The notes beneath the pieces are model-generated. The model was given only the letters and a program-made list of their open reading frames with translations, had not been told where the DNA came from and did no database searches. From Acetobacter ghanensis (GTDB lineage Bacteria; Pseudomonadota; Alphaproteobacteria; Acetobacterales; Acetobacteraceae): a stretch of 64,000 bases of DNA. The stretch lies in assembly GCF_001499675.1 (NCBI RefSeq), contig NZ_LN609302.1:1875396-1939395 (forward strand), written 5' to 3'. The position numbers and the translations under genes are program-made. Positions 9,933-19,136 of the stretch are shown here, in pieces (position 1 is the first letter of the stretch; each line of letters opens with the position of its first letter).

Positions 9933-11317
9933 GGCGCAGCCACCAGTTTGGCCAGATGTGTCTGCCCCAGTTCCAGCGGTCGCATCTGGTTAGCCAATGG
10001 ATCGTACAATCCCATGCGTTCTAGCCACGCGGCGAACTCAGGCGCGGGCCGTGCACCCACCATGTCACGCAGGGTCAGAATATCGTGGAATGACAGGCTC
10101 TGATAATTGAGCATAATGTCATCCGCACCGGGCACTCCAATCAGGAAGGTAATGCCAGCCACACCCAGCAGTGTCATCAGGTTGTCCATGTCATCCTGAT
10201 CGACTTCCGCATGGTTTGTGTAACAGGCATCACACCCCATGGGGACACCCATAAGCTTGGCACAAAAGTGGTCTTCCAACCCGGCACGAATGACCTGCTT
10301 GCCGTCATACAGGTATTCCGGGCCAATAAATCCGACCACTGTGTTAACCAGAAGCGGGTTGTAGGCACGTGCTACGGCATAGGCCCGTGCCTCTACCGTT
10401 TGCTGGTCAATGCCATGATGCGCACCAGCCGATAGCGCTGCCCCCTGCCCTGTCTCAAAATACATGACATTCTGCCCGACCGTGCCGCGTCCTAGGGCAA
10501 GCGCGGCCTCATAGGCCTCCTGCAGAATGGACAGGTTGACGCCAAAGCCTTCATTCGCCTTTTGCGTGCCCGCAACAGACTGAAAAACAAGGTCCACCGC
10601 GCCGCCACGGTTCATAATTTCCAAAGTGTTGGTGACATGGGTCAGCACGCAGGTCTGGGTGGGAATGTCATAAAGCTGGCGGGCATGGTCCAGCATATCC
10701 AGCAATGCCAGACCGTTTGCGACGCTGTCTGTTGCGGGGTTAATGCCAATAACGGCATCCCCCATGCCATAGAGCAGGCCATCCAGCGTAGAGGCCGCTA
10801 TGCCTTTAAGGTCGTCTGTTGGATGGTTGGGTTGCAGGCGGGAAGACAGGCACCCCGGAAGCCCGATCGTGTTACGAAATTTGGTAATAACCCGAATTTT
10901 ACGCGCAACACTGATCAGATCCTGATTACGCATAAGTTTACTGACAGCGGCCGCCATTTCTGGCGTAATGCCGGGAGCAATACTGGCCAGACGGGTCGTA
11001 TCCGCCTCATGGGACAACAGCCAGTCGCGGAATTGCCCCACTGTCATATGGGCCAGAGGCGCAAATGCCTCCCGGTCGTGGGTATCCACAATCAGACGTG
11101 TCACCTCATCTTCTTCATAAGGGACCAGTGCTGTATCGAGAAAAGTGCGCAGAGGTACATCGGCCAACGCATAACGTGCAGCCATTCTCTGCGCATCGGA
11201 CTGCGCCGCCAGACCGGCTAGCTGATCACCTGACCGTGCGGACGATGCGACAGCCAAAAGTGTTTTGAGATCTTGAAAATGGTAGCTTTCTCCACCCAGT
11301 GTATGGCGATATCCCAT
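9929..11317 (-). CDS. eutB: Ethanolamine ammonia-lyase large subunit
   Basis: 462 residues, close to the family norm. It is the catalytic TIM-barrel subunit that binds ethanolamine and, with EutC, adenosylcobalamin. Typical EutB stretches are visible, including KFRNTIGLPGCLSSRLQPNH, GDAVIGINPATDSV, MYFETGQGAALSAGAHHG and VGFIGPEYLYDGKQVIRAGL. An AGGAGG ribosome binding site lies 9 bases before the ATG. It heads the eutB-eutC-eat (and possibly porin) operon and is transcribed away from the AraC-type regulator starting at 11495. The adjoining corrin genes would supply its cofactor. Confidence 0.97.
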   Translation of the reverse strand: MGYRHTLGGESYHFQDLKTLLAVASSARSGDQLAGLAAQSDAQRMAARYALADVPLRTFLDTALVPYEEDEVTRLIVDTHDREAFAPLAHMTVGQFRDWLLSHEADTTRLASIAPGITPEMAAAVSKLMRNQDLISVARKIRVITKFRNTIGLPGCLSSRLQPNHPTDDLKGIAASTLDGLLYGMGDAVIGINPATDSVANGLALLDMLDHARQLYDIPTQTCVLTHVTNTLEIMNRGGAVDLVFQSVAGTQKANEGFGVNLSILQEAYEAALALGRGTVGQNVMYFETGQGAALSAGAHHGIDQQTVEARAYAVARAYNPLLVNTVVGFIGPEYLYDGKQVIRAGLEDHFCAKLMGVPMGCDACYTNHAEVDQDDMDNLMTLLGVAGITFLIGVPGADDIMLNYQSLSFHDILTLRDMVGARPAPEFAAWLERMGLYDPLANQMRPLELGQTHLAKLVAAP

Positions 11318-11494
11318 CAGGCAAAGCCTCCTGCCCTTGCAAGGCCAACTCTTTTTGCAAGGGCCCGGACCGGGGCACCTCGCGATTTGGTTCGATACCG
11401 TTACAATAGCAGCATCCCATCGGTTCAGACTTGACTGGAGGAAACAATTTATTGATCATTCAGAACAAAATGCAGCGCCTGTTCCCTTGCACGG

Positions 11495-12610
11495 ATGTAT
11501 TTTGCCATGTCTGACCCTATGCAGGCTCCGACATCTGGTGTGCTGGCCGCAGCCGCAACTGGTGTTGAAGACTTTATTGTGTCCCGCGGTGGGGATATTG
11601 ACCGGATTGCCGGACGGTCCGGCCTTTCCACCGGCCAGTTTGCCCTGCCAACCGACAGGCTTGACCTGACCGCTTATTGCCGCCTGTTTGAAGAAGCAGC
11701 GCGAGAGACGCAGGACGGTAATCTGGGCTTATGGTTTGGGCAGCAGTTCCAGCCGCAGATGCTTGGCCTTGTAGGGTATATTGCGCTCCTCTCCGCAACG
11801 GCGGAGGAGGCCGTCCGCAATCTGGCAAGCCACTTTGCTTACCATCAGGGCAACACACACACGCAACTGGTGGAGCTGGATAACGGCCTCCTGCAACTGG
11901 AATACGCCATTCAGGACCCTGCCATTACCCAACGCCGACATGATGCAGAGCTGACTATGGGCATGTTCTGCAATGTTCTACGCCACGCCATGGGAGCAGA
12001 CTGGGTGCCCGAAGCGGTGCTGTTTGAGCACTCTCGCCCGGAACAGGCCCATGAACACCAGAACGCTTTTCAGGCCGACATTCACTTTGGGCACCGCACC
12101 AATGCTTTGATTTTTCGCAAGGTGGGGCTGGACCGACCAATGCCCACGGCCAATGCGGATATGCTGGAAATTATGCGCGCGTCCCTTATTTCCCTTGCAC
12201 GCAACCATCATAACACTGGCCAAGCCCCCAACAGGCCATCCCTCAAGGAGCAGATCGCCAGCCTTATTCGCTCCGGTCTGGCCGAGCGGAGTTGCACACT
12301 TTCCGATATTGCCATGCACATGAACATGCCCGCATGGACCCTCCAGCGCAGGCTGGCGCAGTTCGATCTCTCGTTTGGCACATTGCTGGAAGAAGTGCGT
12401 TATGCCGAAGCCTGCCGACAGCTCACCATGCCCGGCAAGGATATGGGAGAAATCGCACTGGCCCTTGGCTATACCGAGACAAGCGCGTTCAGCAGGGCCT
12501 TTCGTAAATGGAGTGGCGTCTCCCCCCGCTCATGGCGAGAGCAACACCTGCAAAAAACTGCTTTTCTGGGTGCTCCCCAAGTCACGCGGGCCCTCTCATC
12601 CTACGCCTGA
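11495..12610 (+). CDS. AraC-family transcriptional regulator, likely of the eut operon
   Basis: 371 residues. The N-terminal two thirds resemble the arabinose-binding-like sensor domain found in AraC regulators (GGDIDRIAGRSGLSTGQFAL near residue 29, LGLWFGQQFQPQMLGLVGYI near 77). The C-terminal about 100 residues form the double helix-turn-helix (MPAWTLQRRLAQFDLSFGTL and GEIALALGYTETSAFSRAFR). It diverges from eutB across 177 bases, the usual arrangement for a pathway activator, so control of ethanolamine use is a reasonable inference. The next in-frame ATG at 11507 could also be the start; no strong ribosome binding site separates the two. Confidence 0.82.
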   Translation: MYFAMSDPMQAPTSGVLAAAATGVEDFIVSRGGDIDRIAGRSGLSTGQFALPTDRLDLTAYCRLFEEAARETQDGNLGLWFGQQFQPQMLGLVGYIALLSATAEEAVRNLASHFAYHQGNTHTQLVELDNGLLQLEYAIQDPAITQRRHDAELTMGMFCNVLRHAMGADWVPEAVLFEHSRPEQAHEHQNAFQADIHFGHRTNALIFRKVGLDRPMPTANADMLEIMRASLISLARNHHNTGQAPNRPSLKEQIASLIRSGLAERSCTLSDIAMHMNMPAWTLQRRLAQFDLSFGTLLEEVRYAEACRQLTMPGKDMGEIALALGYTETSAFSRAFRKWSGVSPRSWREQHLQKTAFLGAPQVTRALSSYA

Positions 12611-12658
12611 CTTTTCATATTTGCATCGCCTCCGCATAATATGAGACACGGACAGGGC

Positions 12659-13750
12659 ATGACACAGAGCAAGCCCCCCCTTCGTCGTGGTTGGACCACA
12701 GGCAGTTGCGCAACCGCCGCGGCCAAAGCAGCATGGTTGGTGCTCCAAGGGCACGAACCTCCTGCCAGTGTATGGATTACCCTCCCTTCTGGCCGGGAGG
12801 TTGCCTTCAGTCTGTGTCAGTTTACCGGCACGCCGGATGCACCATGTGCCGCAGTCATAAAAGACGCAGGCGACGACCCAGACATTACACATGGCGCCAT
12901 AATCCGCTGCACCGTGCGTGCTCTTCCCTCAGGGGCTGGCATTGTGTTCAAAGCGGGCCCCGGCGTTGGTACCATAACACGCCCCGGCTTACCTTTGCCG
13001 CCCGGTGAGCCCGCTATTAACCCCACCCCACGCAGCATGATTTGCACAGCACTGGCACAAGCCAACAACAACATTCTTCCCGATGCGGAAGTCACGATCA
13101 GCGTTGATAACGGGGAGGAGCTGGCCCAGCGCACACTTAACGGCAGACTGGGCATTGTGGGGGGGCTGTCCATTTTGGGCACAACCGGCATTGTCATGCC
13201 GTTTTCCTGCTCCGCATGGATAGAGAGCATTCACAGGGGTGTGGACGTCGCTCGGGCCGAAGGCTTACCCCATATTCTGGGGGCAACCGGCAATGTATCC
13301 GAAAAAGCAGGACAGGCGCTTTACGCTCTACCCGATATTGCCCTGATTGAAATGGGAGACTTTGCGGGTGGGTTGCTCAAATACATCCGTCATCACCCAG
13401 TCCCACGCCTGAGCATTGCTGGCGGCATTGCCAAAATGACCAAGCTTGGCCAAGGCTGCCTAGACCTGCACTCCAGTCGCAGCCGTGCAGACATGGCAGC
13501 ATTGGCGCAACTGGCCGCGCAACATGGCGCACCAGATGGCTTACCAGCCCAAATAAAAGTGTGCCCCACAGTTGCCGAGGCTTTTCTGCTCAGCAGCACG
13601 CACAACTTTCCCCTAGGGAACCTGATCGCACAAAAAGCGTGGGATGTGGCACACCACACGCTTGCTCCTGCCCCTGTCCGGCTGGATGTACTGGTGTTTG
13701 ATCGTATGGGAACATTGGTAGGAAAAGCGACCGAAGCCGCCCTCCTTTAG
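12659..13750 (+). CDS. cbiD: Cobalt-precorrin-5B (C1)-methyltransferase
   Basis: 363 residues from the chosen ATG (an in-frame ATG at 12641 would add 6). CbiD methylates C1 of the corrin ring using S-adenosylmethionine and belongs to the early-cobalt (anaerobic) route. Its signature [18 protein letters not shown] is at the N-terminus, with [20 protein letters not shown] centrally and [13 protein letters not shown] later. It lies 48 bases after the AraC gene on the same strand. Its stop overlaps the cobM stop tail to tail. Finding CbiD beside the aerobic enzyme CobG is notable, because CbiD would take the place of CobF, which is not seen here. Confidence 0.93.
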   Translation: MTQSKPPLRRGWTTGSCATAAAKAAWLVLQGHEPPASVWITLPSGREVAFSLCQFTGTPDAPCAAVIKDAGDDPDITHGAIIRCTVRALPSGAGIVFKAGPGVGTITRPGLPLPPGEPAINPTPRSMICTALAQANNNILPDAEVTISVDNGEELAQRTLNGRLGIVGGLSILGTTGIVMPFSCSAWIESIHRGVDVARAEGLPHILGATGNVSEKAGQALYALPDIALIEMGDFAGGLLKYIRHHPVPRLSIAGGIAKMTKLGQGCLDLHSSRSRADMAALAQLAAQHGAPDGLPAQIKVCPTVAEAFLLSSTHNFPLGNLIAQKAWDVAHHTLAPAPVRLDVLVFDRMGTLVGKATEAALL

Positions 13751-14499
13751 CTCCTGAAGCGGCGACGATAATCCGGGTCATACAGAGCACTTTCCCGCCC
13801 GGCGATTCCAGCAAGCGCTGGGCCGACCAGAACCAGCGCCGTCCGTTCAATCGGATTATGCTCCAGTTCTTTTTCAATACTCTCCAGCGTGCCGTGCAGT
13901 ACCAACTGATCTGGCCATGATGCGCGTGCAACAATCGCTACGGGGCATTGAGGGCCATAAAACGGTGTCAGTTCCGCCACTATGCGGTCCAAAGCATGTA
14001 CGGCAAGGTGAATGGCAAGCGTTGCTCCCGTAGCGGCAAAAGCTTCCAACTTTTCACGCTCGGGCATAGCAGAAGCACGGCCGTTCATACGTGTCAGCAC
14101 AACACTTTGGGCCACTCCGGGGACGGTCAACTCCCGCCCCAGCACAGATGCGGCGGCCGCAAATGCAGGCACCCCCGGCGTCATGGTCCATGGAATGTTG
14201 TTCCGATCCAGCCTACGCACCTGCTCGGCCACAGCACTGTAAATAGACAGATCGCCTGAATGCAGGCGGGCTACGTCCTGCCCTGCCTTGTGGGCGCGCA
14301 CATATTCGGCCTCTATCTCATCCAATGACATGGGGGCTGTATCCACCAGCCTTGCATCATCAGGGCAATACTGGAGCATATCCGGCGGCACAATGGAGCC
14401 AGCATAAAGGCAGACCGGGCACGAGGCCAGAAGATCCCGCCCTCTAATGGTCAACAAATCCGCAGCGCCGGGGCCTGCACCAATAAAATGAACCGTCAC
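13747..14499 (-). CDS. cobM: Precorrin-4 C11-methyltransferase
   Basis: 250 residues from a GTG at 14499. This start fits the family length, has GGAGAG upstream and overlaps the cobE stop as GTGA; the longer frame beginning at 14595 would overlap cobE fully. The N-terminus [20 protein letters not shown] is the S-adenosylmethionine-binding signature of the tetrapyrrole methylases, followed by [11 protein letters not shown] and [15 protein letters not shown]. It adds the C11 methyl group during corrin synthesis. It is the last gene of cobL-cobE-cobM and meets cbiD tail to tail with a 4-base overlap. Confidence 0.94.
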   Translation of the reverse strand: MTVHFIGAGPGAADLLTIRGRDLLASCPVCLYAGSIVPPDMLQYCPDDARLVDTAPMSLDEIEAEYVRAHKAGQDVARLHSGDLSIYSAVAEQVRRLDRNNIPWTMTPGVPAFAAAASVLGRELTVPGVAQSVVLTRMNGRASAMPEREKLEAFAATGATLAIHLAVHALDRIVAELTPFYGPQCPVAIVARASWPDQLVLHGTLESIEKELEHNPIERTALVLVGPALAGIAGRESALYDPDYRRRFRS

Positions 14500-14873
14500 T
14501 TCTTCTCTCCTTCGGCCACCGCGCAGGTTACACCACAGAATACCTGACGGGGTAAGCGCAAATGTGCGCCATCCCCCGCCCCGGCAAGAGCACATGCCTC
14601 AGCCACGGATGCAACCCCTACATGGGAGCCAACCGTAGCGGAAAACGTCTGGCAGAACGGCTGCATCTGCTGAAGGTCTACCTCCTCCACCCACAGCACG
14701 CCAACGCCCCACATACAGGCAACCTCCTGCGGAAGGGCATCCCCCCTCTTGAAGGCAGGAACAGCAATGTAGTCTGGCACCTTGATTCCAATACTGTGCA
14801 GGCTACGGCTCACCGCTTCACGCGCATGGCTGAGCAAAGCCGCCTTCTGCCACCCCAACCCCACCACTATCAT
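14496..14873 (-). CDS. cobE: CobE/CbiG C-terminal-domain protein, cobalamin biosynthesis
   Basis: 125 residues from the ATG at 14873, which overlaps the cobL stop as ATGA. The sequence begins [12 protein letters not shown] and has the CobE/CbiG-C pattern, including [20 protein letters not shown] in the middle and [14 protein letters not shown] near the end. CobE is needed in aerobic corrin synthesis; its precise role in that route is less settled than that of CbiG, which opens the lactone in the anaerobic route. The small size and its place between cobL and cobM match aerobic clusters. Confidence 0.88.
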   Translation of the reverse strand: MIVVGLGWQKAALLSHAREAVSRSLHSIGIKVPDYIAVPAFKRGDALPQEVACMWGVGVLWVEEVDLQQMQPFCQTFSATVGSHVGVASVAEACALAGAGDGAHLRLPRQVFCGVTCAVAEGEKK

Positions 14874-16120
14874 GGCGTATAAGGCTTGCTCACCACCCAT
14901 TGGGTGACGGTCATTGCCGGGCGGAAAGCATGAAAACTCCCCACACCATCCAACCGGGCAACAGAAAGACGAGTCAGGCGGCCGCCCCATTCCTGCATGG
15001 CCTGCACAAGACGGCTTTCGGTTTCCACCACCACAGCATTCACCACCATACGCCCACCCGGACGCAGGGCAGCCCATGCCTGCTCCAACACCCCCGGCCT
15101 ACTGGCCCCACCGCCCACAAAAACGGCATCAGGCGCTTCCAACGCTGCCAGTCCATCGGGAGCACGGGCCTGTAGCACCTGTAAATCGGGCACACCCAAC
15201 GCCTGTGCATTGCGCACGATACGGGCAGCGCGCTCGGGCATACTCTCAATCGCTATGGCCCTGCAGGCCTGTGCCGCCAACATCCATTCGATGGAAACAG
15301 ACCCGGCACCTCCGCCAATATCCCACAACAATTCGCCAGCTCTTGGGGCAAGGGCAGACAGGGTGACGGCCCTTATTTCCTGCCGGGTCAACTGCCCGTC
15401 ATGCTCAAAGCAGCTATCCGGCAGACCACCACATTGTGGCAGACATTGTGCGGCTGTGCTGGCAGGTATTTCCAAGCCCAGCAAATTCAGCGCCCCAACA
15501 TCCGCTGGCGCTCCTTCATGCGCCATAAAGCTGCGACAACGCTCGTTTGGGCCGCCTAAAGCCTCCATAACATAGCAACGCACCTCCCCCAGCCCCATAC
15601 TGACTAACCATTCCGCCAACAGGTGAGGCGTTTGCGCATCGGCCGACAACACAAACAACCGCGACCGGGGTTGCAAAAACGGGCGAATACGCGCCATGGG
15701 CCTGCCACACACGGAGACAACGTGGCACTGCTCCCTAGCCCATCCCAACCGCGCGCAAGCCAACGCAACAGATGAAGGCGCGGGTAGGCACATCATTTCG
15801 TCCCTCCCGAGGCTGCGCGCCAATACACTCCCGACCCCATAAAAAAACGGGTCTCCAGATGCCAGAACCACAACAGACTGCCCACGCAAGGCCAAAACCT
15901 GTTGCACCCCAGCACTAAATGGCGTCGGCCACGCCACACACTGCCCCTGCGGAAGCGGTGCAACCAAAGCAAGGTGCCGCTCCCCGCCAAACACATAGTC
16001 AGCATGTTCCAGCAAACTCTTGGCCGTGTGGCTCAACCCATGCAGACCATCTTCCCCAACGCCGATCAGGGTCAGCCACGGAGAAACACTCTGAATATGC
16101 GGCTCAGGCATGATGCGCAT
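14870..16120 (-). CDS. cobL: Precorrin-6Y C5,15-methyltransferase (decarboxylating), CbiE-CbiT fusion
   Basis: 416 residues, the usual fused form. The N-terminal CbiE-like methylase (WLTLIGVGEDGLHGLS at about 15-30; VVLASGDPFFYGVGS) methylates C5. The C-terminal CbiT-like Rossmann methyltransferase (ELLWDIGGGAGSVSIEWML at about 254-272; DAVFVGGGASRPGVLEQAW) methylates C15 with decarboxylation. It is first of the cobL-cobE-cobM operon, all joined by 4-base overlaps, and diverges from cobK over 106 bases that likely hold both promoters. The start may be either ATG of the MRIMPEPH leader. Confidence 0.95.
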   Translation of the reverse strand: MRIMPEPHIQSVSPWLTLIGVGEDGLHGLSHTAKSLLEHADYVFGGERHLALVAPLPQGQCVAWPTPFSAGVQQVLALRGQSVVVLASGDPFFYGVGSVLARSLGRDEMMCLPAPSSVALACARLGWAREQCHVVSVCGRPMARIRPFLQPRSRLFVLSADAQTPHLLAEWLVSMGLGEVRCYVMEALGGPNERCRSFMAHEGAPADVGALNLLGLEIPASTAAQCLPQCGGLPDSCFEHDGQLTRQEIRAVTLSALAPRAGELLWDIGGGAGSVSIEWMLAAQACRAIAIESMPERAARIVRNAQALGVPDLQVLQARAPDGLAALEAPDAVFVGGGASRPGVLEQAWAALRPGGRMVVNAVVVETESRLVQAMQEWGGRLTRLSVARLDGVGSFHAFRPAMTVTQWVVSKPYTP

Positions 16121-16226
16121 GACTTCCCTTTTTCAACGCAATATATGGCATAATCATCTCAACCCGTTCCGCACCACAGTCTGATGGCCTAAACTGTAGG
16201 ACACCATCTGATATCAAGGTTGTCCT

Positions 16227-17054
16227 ATGCCTCCAGAGCCTGCCCCTTGTGGCATCCAGACCCAAACACCCCATAGTCTGCGCGTTCTGGTACTGGGCGG
16301 CACGACCGAGGCCAACGCCCTGTGCAATCTGCTTGCCACATGGCCAGCCTGCCGAGCTGTTCTTTCTCTCGCAGGAGCTACCCGCCGCCCACATTTGCCC
16401 AACATGGAAACACGCATTGGCGGCTTTGGTGGGGTAGAGGGGCTGGTTAACTGGCTGCAACAGAACGCCATAAACGCGGTTGTTGATGCAACCCACCCTT
16501 TTGCCGCGCAGATGAGCGACCACGCTGTAAAAGCCTGCACAAAAATGAACCTGCCACTCTTGCGGCTTGAGCGGCCGGGCTGGACCGCCACACCGCAGGA
16601 TCAGTGGTTGATGGTGCCGAGTATTGCCCAAGCTGCTGCTGAGCTTGCCCAAGCCAGCAGATGGAACACCCGCCGCCAGTCCGTATTTCTGACCACAGGA
16701 CGTAAGGAAACAACCCCGTTTCTGGCCGCTCCGCAACACCATTATCTGTTCCGTTCCATAGAACGGCCAGACCCCGCTGATCTGCCACCGGATACGCAGG
16801 TCATCTGCACACGCGGCCCTTTTGACCTGAGTGCTGAACGCACCCTGATGCAAGACCAGAAGATTACCGTGCTAGTCACCAAAAACTCCGGTGGAATGGC
16901 GACCTACCCCAAGCTGGAAGCCGCCCGCATATTGGGCATTCCTGTTATAATGGTTGCCCGCCCCCAACCGCACGCCACGCCACGCACCCCCGAACCCAAG
17001 GCTGCTTTGGCATGGTTGCATCAAATCGCCTCTTCAACCTTGCGGGCAGTATAA
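16227..17054 (+). CDS. cobK: Precorrin-6A reductase
   Basis: 275 residues. It reduces precorrin-6A to precorrin-6B with NADPH. The family pattern is clear: VLVLGGTTEANALCNLL (about 23-39), AVVDATHPFAAQMSDHAVKA (about 85-104), PLLRLERPGW, VFLTTGRKE and VLVTKNSGG near the C-terminus. It is a single gene on the plus strand, divergent from cobL. Its last 34 bases overlap the end of cobJ on the opposite strand, so the two convergent transcripts would be partly antisense. Confidence 0.94.
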   Translation: MPPEPAPCGIQTQTPHSLRVLVLGGTTEANALCNLLATWPACRAVLSLAGATRRPHLPNMETRIGGFGGVEGLVNWLQQNAINAVVDATHPFAAQMSDHAVKACTKMNLPLLRLERPGWTATPQDQWLMVPSIAQAAAELAQASRWNTRRQSVFLTTGRKETTPFLAAPQHHYLFRSIERPDPADLPPDTQVICTRGPFDLSAERTLMQDQKITVLVTKNSGGMATYPKLEAARILGIPVIMVARPQPHATPRTPEPKAALAWLHQIASSTLRAV

Positions 17055-17788
17055 AGCCACGGTTCCTGCCCCATCGGGCGCGGAACCAACCGGGTCACCG
17101 GGCAACCAATCAACACCAACGTGCTCATATCCGCCCATTCTGCATCCGCTTGCGCAATGGTGGACAGCCGCACAGCTTCATCCGGGCGTCCTATGGCGCG
17201 GGCAAAAGCAACGGGCTCATTCCCCTGCATGGTCTGCCGCAGATGTTCAAACGCAGCACCAAGCTGCCATGGGCGGGCATGGGAGCGCGGGTTATACAGG
17301 GCAATAACAAACCCGGCCTGTGCCGCCAGCCTCAAGCGGTCCAGAACCACGGACCACGGCTTGAGATTATCAGAAAGGGAAATCACACAGAAATCCCCCC
17401 CCAAAGGCGCACCAAGCCGGGCCGCGGCGGCGAGTACGGCACTCACGCCCGGAATGACCTGTATGTCCAACGTCCGCCAGACCTCCGGCCCATTTTCTAC
17501 GGCCTCAAACACTGCACTGGCCATGCCAAAAACACCGGCATCCCCCCCCGAGACCACGGCTACATGCCGCCCGCTCATGGCCAGTTCCAGCGCATGGCGG
17601 GCACGGCTTATTTCTTCCCGATTGTCGGAAATATGGCGCACGACCTCCGGCCCTGCCTCCACACGTTTGACGTAGGGCACATAACCGACCAGATCGGTTG
17701 CATGGGCAAGTGCTTCCTTGGCCTGTGGCGTAAGCTGTTGAGGGTTACCGGGGCCAAGACCAACAATAACCAGAGAACCGATGCTCAT
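17021..17788 (-). CDS. cobJ: Precorrin-3B C17-methyltransferase
   Basis: 255 residues from the ATG at 17788, which overlaps the cobI stop as ATGA; the longer open frame upstream is inside cobI. It methylates C17 and drives ring contraction. SLVIVGLGPGNPQQLTPQAK (residues 5-24) is the S-adenosylmethionine-binding start, with AVVSGGDAGVFGMAS and VIPGVSAVLAAAARLGAPLG as further family motifs. Two intact G8 tracts occur in the gene (C runs 17395-17402 and 17542-17549), both in frame, in contrast to the broken G7 tracts elsewhere in the window. Confidence 0.95.
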   Translation of the reverse strand: MSIGSLVIVGLGPGNPQQLTPQAKEALAHATDLVGYVPYVKRVEAGPEVVRHISDNREEISRARHALELAMSGRHVAVVSGGDAGVFGMASAVFEAVENGPEVWRTLDIQVIPGVSAVLAAAARLGAPLGGDFCVISLSDNLKPWSVVLDRLRLAAQAGFVIALYNPRSHARPWQLGAAFEHLRQTMQGNEPVAFARAIGRPDEAVRLSTIAQADAEWADMSTLVLIGCPVTRLVPRPMGQEPWLYTARKVEEAI

Positions 17789-18507
17789 CGTACGCCTTTC
17801 CTTCCCGGCAGCAGGACCAAGGAAAAGTATGGAGCAGTCCCTTCCCGCTCCGCCAGCGGAGCGATAACCTGCCCGCCTTGGGTGCCTCGCTCCACATATA
17901 CGGCATCTTCCATCCGACCGCTCTGGCTGATGGCCTTGCGTACATGCGGCATGTTCCGTCCGATTTTCATGACGACCGCGGCATCGGCACGTTTGAGCCA
18001 ATCTGCCAGTTCATCCTCCGGCAAGGTGGCGGGCAACACACACAACACATCATCCCCATGCGTCATGGGAGCCTGAGCCTGACTCCAGCAGCCATTCATG
18101 GCCATAATGCCGGGGACCACCTGCGTGTTCCAATGCTTGCGTAACCGGTCAAACACATACATGGCGGAGCCGTACAAAAACGGGTCTCCCTCACACAGCA
18201 GCGTCACATCGCGACCACTTGCCAGCACTTCAGCCAGACGGTCCGCGCTTTGGTTATAAAAAGCGGCCATGTTCTGGTGGTAAGCTGGATCGTTAACCGA
18301 AATCTCGGTTGTAAAAGGGTAAACCAGCCGTAATTCCTCGGTCGTAGGCGCAATATGTGCCTGCGCGATGGTCCGCGCCTGACTGGGGTGATTTTCCCGG
18401 CAGAAATACGCGACCACAGGGGCCGAGCCAATCAACCGTGCGGCGCGCAGGGTCATCAGTTCCGGGTCGCCCGGCCCTACGCCGACAATGCTCAGTGTGC
18501 CCGCCAT
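17785..18507 (-). CDS. cobI: Precorrin-2 C20-methyltransferase
   Basis: 240 residues. It transfers a methyl group from S-adenosylmethionine to C20 of precorrin-2. The N-terminal LSIVGVGPGDPELMTLRAAR motif and VTLLCEGDPFLYGSAMYVF identify the tetrapyrrole methylase family and this member. The start overlaps the cobH stop by one base (TAATG) and the end overlaps cobJ by 4. It is the third gene of cobG-cobH-cobI-cobJ. Confidence 0.95.
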   Translation of the reverse strand: MAGTLSIVGVGPGDPELMTLRAARLIGSAPVVAYFCRENHPSQARTIAQAHIAPTTEELRLVYPFTTEISVNDPAYHQNMAAFYNQSADRLAEVLASGRDVTLLCEGDPFLYGSAMYVFDRLRKHWNTQVVPGIMAMNGCWSQAQAPMTHGDDVLCVLPATLPEDELADWLKRADAAVVMKIGRNMPHVRKAISQSGRMEDAVYVERGTQGGQVIAPLAEREGTAPYFSLVLLPGRKGVR

Positions 18508-19136
18508 TATTCGACCTCAGTCGCAAGGGCGTTAAGGGCAGCGGCAGCCATAGCGCTGCCTCCCAACCGACCATGCACTACCAGCCAAGGCACATCATGC
18601 CTCTTTGTCAGTGCTTCCTTGGATTCCGCTGCGCCAATAAAACCAACCGGCACACCCAGCACAGCCGCTGGACGTGGAGCCCCTGCATCCAGCAGCTCCA
18701 GCAAGTGGAACAAGGCCGTGGGCGCGTTGCCAATGGCCACAACTGCCCCCTCCAGCTTATCTCCCCACAAATCGAGTGCTGCGGCGGAACGGGTATTGCC
18801 AATAGCCAAAGCCTGCTGGGGCGTACGTGGGTCACGCAATGTGCAGATAACTTCGTTGTCGGCAGGCAGACGGGTGCGCGTTACACCGCGTGCCACCATT
18901 TCCGCATCACACAGAATAGCGCAACCACTCCGCAGAGCCTGCCGTGCCCGTGGCACCAGATCGTCCGTCATAGCCACGGACTGCGCCACATCCACCATGC
19001 CGCAAGCATGAATAATCCGCACGACTACGGTTGCCTGCTCCGGCGTAAAGGCGCTCAGATCGGCTTCTGCCCTAATGGTTGCGAATGAACGTTCATAGAT
19101 GGCCGCCCCATCCCGAATATACTCATAGGCCGGCAT
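18507..19136 (-). CDS. cobH: Precorrin-8X methylmutase
   Basis: 209 residues, typical length. It moves the methyl group from C11 to C12 to give hydrogenobyrinate. The catalytic histidine lies in VVVRIIHACGMVD at residue 43, the same position as in characterised CobH. Other family segments are SGCAILCDAEMVARGVTR and LGVPVGFIGAAESKEAL. Its first 14 bases overlap the end of cobG, and it couples to cobI by a one-base overlap. Confidence 0.96.
   Translation of the reverse strand: MPAYEYIRDGAAIYERSFATIRAEADLSAFTPEQATVVVRIIHACGMVDVAQSVAMTDDLVPRARQALRSGCAILCDAEMVARGVTRTRLPADNEVICTLRDPRTPQQALAIGNTRSAAALDLWGDKLEGAVVAIGNAPTALFHLLELLDAGAPRPAAVLGVPVGFIGAAESKEALTKRHDVPWLVVHGRLGGSAMAAAALNALATEVE

Noticed and set aside
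17012-18076. Plus-strand open frame of 354 codons opposite cobJ/cobI
   Set aside because: Shadow of two clear methyltransferase genes; composition (His/Pro/Arg-rich) is not protein-like.
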